In this document: piece by piece, positions 6,800-7,509 of the stretch
Layout: each line of letters opens with the position of its first letter
Position numbering within the stretch: the first letter of the stretch is position 1
From: Bacillota bacterium
GTDB lineage: Bacteria > Bacillota > Clostridia > Acetivibrionales > DSM-1351
Direction: 5' to 3'
Assembly (NCBI GenBank): GCA_023436515.1
Contig: JAEZIV010000391.1
Span: forward strand, 1-7,509
Length of the DNA stretch: 7,509 nucleotides
The notes under the pieces: generated by a model
Database searches by the model: none
What the model saw: the letters and a program-made list of their open reading frames with translations, nothing else
What the model was told of the DNA's origin: nothing
Program-made: the position numbers and the translations under genes

Positions 6800-6829
6800 T
6801 TGCAATAGAATGTTCTTCGGGACTATAAT
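6800..6829 (+). promoter_or_regulatory. Probable sigma-A promoter for the aldo/keto reductase
   Basis: TTGCAA (6800-6805, 4 of 6) and a perfect TATAAT (6824-6829) are separated by 18 bases. Transcription would start near 6836, about 57 bases before the reductase ATG. Its position just after a strong terminator fits an independent transcription unit. Confidence 0.55.
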
Positions 6830-6892
6830 TATTGTTATATATACAAATTCTATTAAATAAACTAACAGTATTTGGCGAGGGTGAATGAGAAT

Positions 6893-7509
6893 ATGGATAA
6901 AATAAGACTGGGTCGTACTGGATTAATGGTGTCAAGAAGCAGCTTTGGAGCACTTCCGATTCAAAGAGTATCCTTTGATGAGGCCAGGAAGCTGCTTGTT
7001 AAGGCATATGACAATGGAATTAATTTCTTTGATACAGCCAGAGGATACACAGATAGTGAGGAAAAAATCGGATACTCCTTAGCTGGGGTTAGAAAGCATA
7101 TAATAATTGCAACAAAAACCTTTGCAAAGGATAAGAAGACTCTTTTTGAGCACCTTGAAACGAGCCTACGAAATATGAAAACCGATTATGTGGACATACT
7201 TCAGCTTCATAATCCCACCGAGCTTCCTGACCCAAATGATCCCGACAGCACGTATGCAGGACTTATGGAAGCAAAGAAAAAGGGCTTAATTCGTTTTGCA
7301 GGGATAACAAATCATAGATTAAATACTGCAAGGGAAGCTGTCGAATCGGGCTTGTATGATACAATGCAGTTTCCACTTAGCTCTCTTTCCTCGGATGAGG
7401 ATCTTGAACTGATTGAGCATTGCAAGAAGCAGGATGTGGGGCTTATAGCAATGAAGGCTATGTCGGGTGGGCTCATAACCAATGCTGCATCAACCGTTGC
7501 TTTTTTAAG
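6893..7509 (+). CDS. Aldo/keto reductase (3'-truncated by window edge)
   Basis: Starts at ATG 6893 with AGGGTG (6878-6883) 9 bases upstream as SD; 205 complete codons are visible and the frame is open at the end. It belongs to the NAD(P)H-dependent aldo/keto reductase TIM-barrel superfamily. The N-terminus is IRLGRTGLMVSRSSFGALPI. The catalytic tetrad is complete: Asp47 and Tyr52 in NFFDTARGYTDSEEKIG, Lys75 in IIIATKT, and His106 in VDILQLHNP. ITNHRLNTAREA and VGLIAMKAMSGG follow the usual strand order. The MKAMSGG segment and overall style resemble the bacterial group that often carries a C-terminal 4Fe-4S ferredoxin-like domain (COG1453 type), but that part is outside the window. The substrate is unknown. 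It has its own promoter and sits after a terminator, so a link with polyamine synthesis is not supported beyond adjacency. Confidence 0.93.
   Translation, partial: MDKIRLGRTGLMVSRSSFGALPIQRVSFDEARKLLVKAYDNGINFFDTARGYTDSEEKIGYSLAGVRKHIIIATKTFAKDKKTLFEHLETSLRNMKTDYVDILQLHNPTELPDPNDPDSTYAGLMEAKKKGLIRFAGITNHRLNTAREAVESGLYDTMQFPLSSLSSDEDLELIEHCKKQDVGLIAMKAMSGGLITNAASTVAFL

Noticed and set aside
6699..6953. Minus-strand 84-codon open frame over the reductase start
   Set aside because: It overlaps the terminator, the promoter and the 5' end of a clear aldo/keto reductase; no family resemblance.

Overview
The window looks like chromosome of a spore-forming, Gram-positive Clostridia-type bacterium. 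The evidence is an AT-leaning base composition with frequent ATA/AGA/AGG codons, strong GGAGG-type Shine-Dalgarno (SD) sites, U-tailed intrinsic terminators, and a gene for a protein carrying a BclA-like spore-surface (exosporium) domain. A cellulolytic Ruminiclostridium-like relative is my best guess, but the sequence alone does not prove a genus.

Layout: (1) 1-1759 (+), the 3' part of speA, biosynthetic arginine decarboxylase, cut by the window edge and closed by an intrinsic terminator at 1787-1821. (2) 1873-3735 (-), convergent to speA, a 621-codon multidomain surface protein without a signal peptide. Its order is DNRLRE-type domain, BclA-C/TNF-like jelly roll, helical repeat, then a right-handed beta-helix. 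(3) 3736-4188, an AT-rich divergent intergenic region with a good sigma-A promoter for the next gene and a short structured leader. (4) 4189-5388 (+), carboxy(nor)spermidine synthase/dehydrogenase of the saccharopine-dehydrogenase-like family. (5) 5389-5521, a spacer holding an 11-bp perfect inverted repeat. (6) 5522-6664 (+), carboxy(nor)spermidine decarboxylase (nspC), closed by a strong terminator at 6693-6724. (7) 6893 to the end (+), the 5' part of an aldo/keto reductase that runs off the window.

The metabolic theme is polyamine synthesis. SpeA makes agmatine from arginine. The pair at 4189-6664 makes spermidine from putrescine and aspartate semialdehyde by the carboxyspermidine route, without S-adenosylmethionine. 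The agmatine-to-putrescine step is not in the window. The oddest item is the spore-surface-like fusion protein inserted in reverse orientation between the polyamine genes. The most notable non-coding signals are the hairpin between the two spermidine genes and the stem-loops just ahead of the synthase start. I found no mobile element, CRISPR array, tRNA or rRNA, and no clear evidence of a wholly new system.
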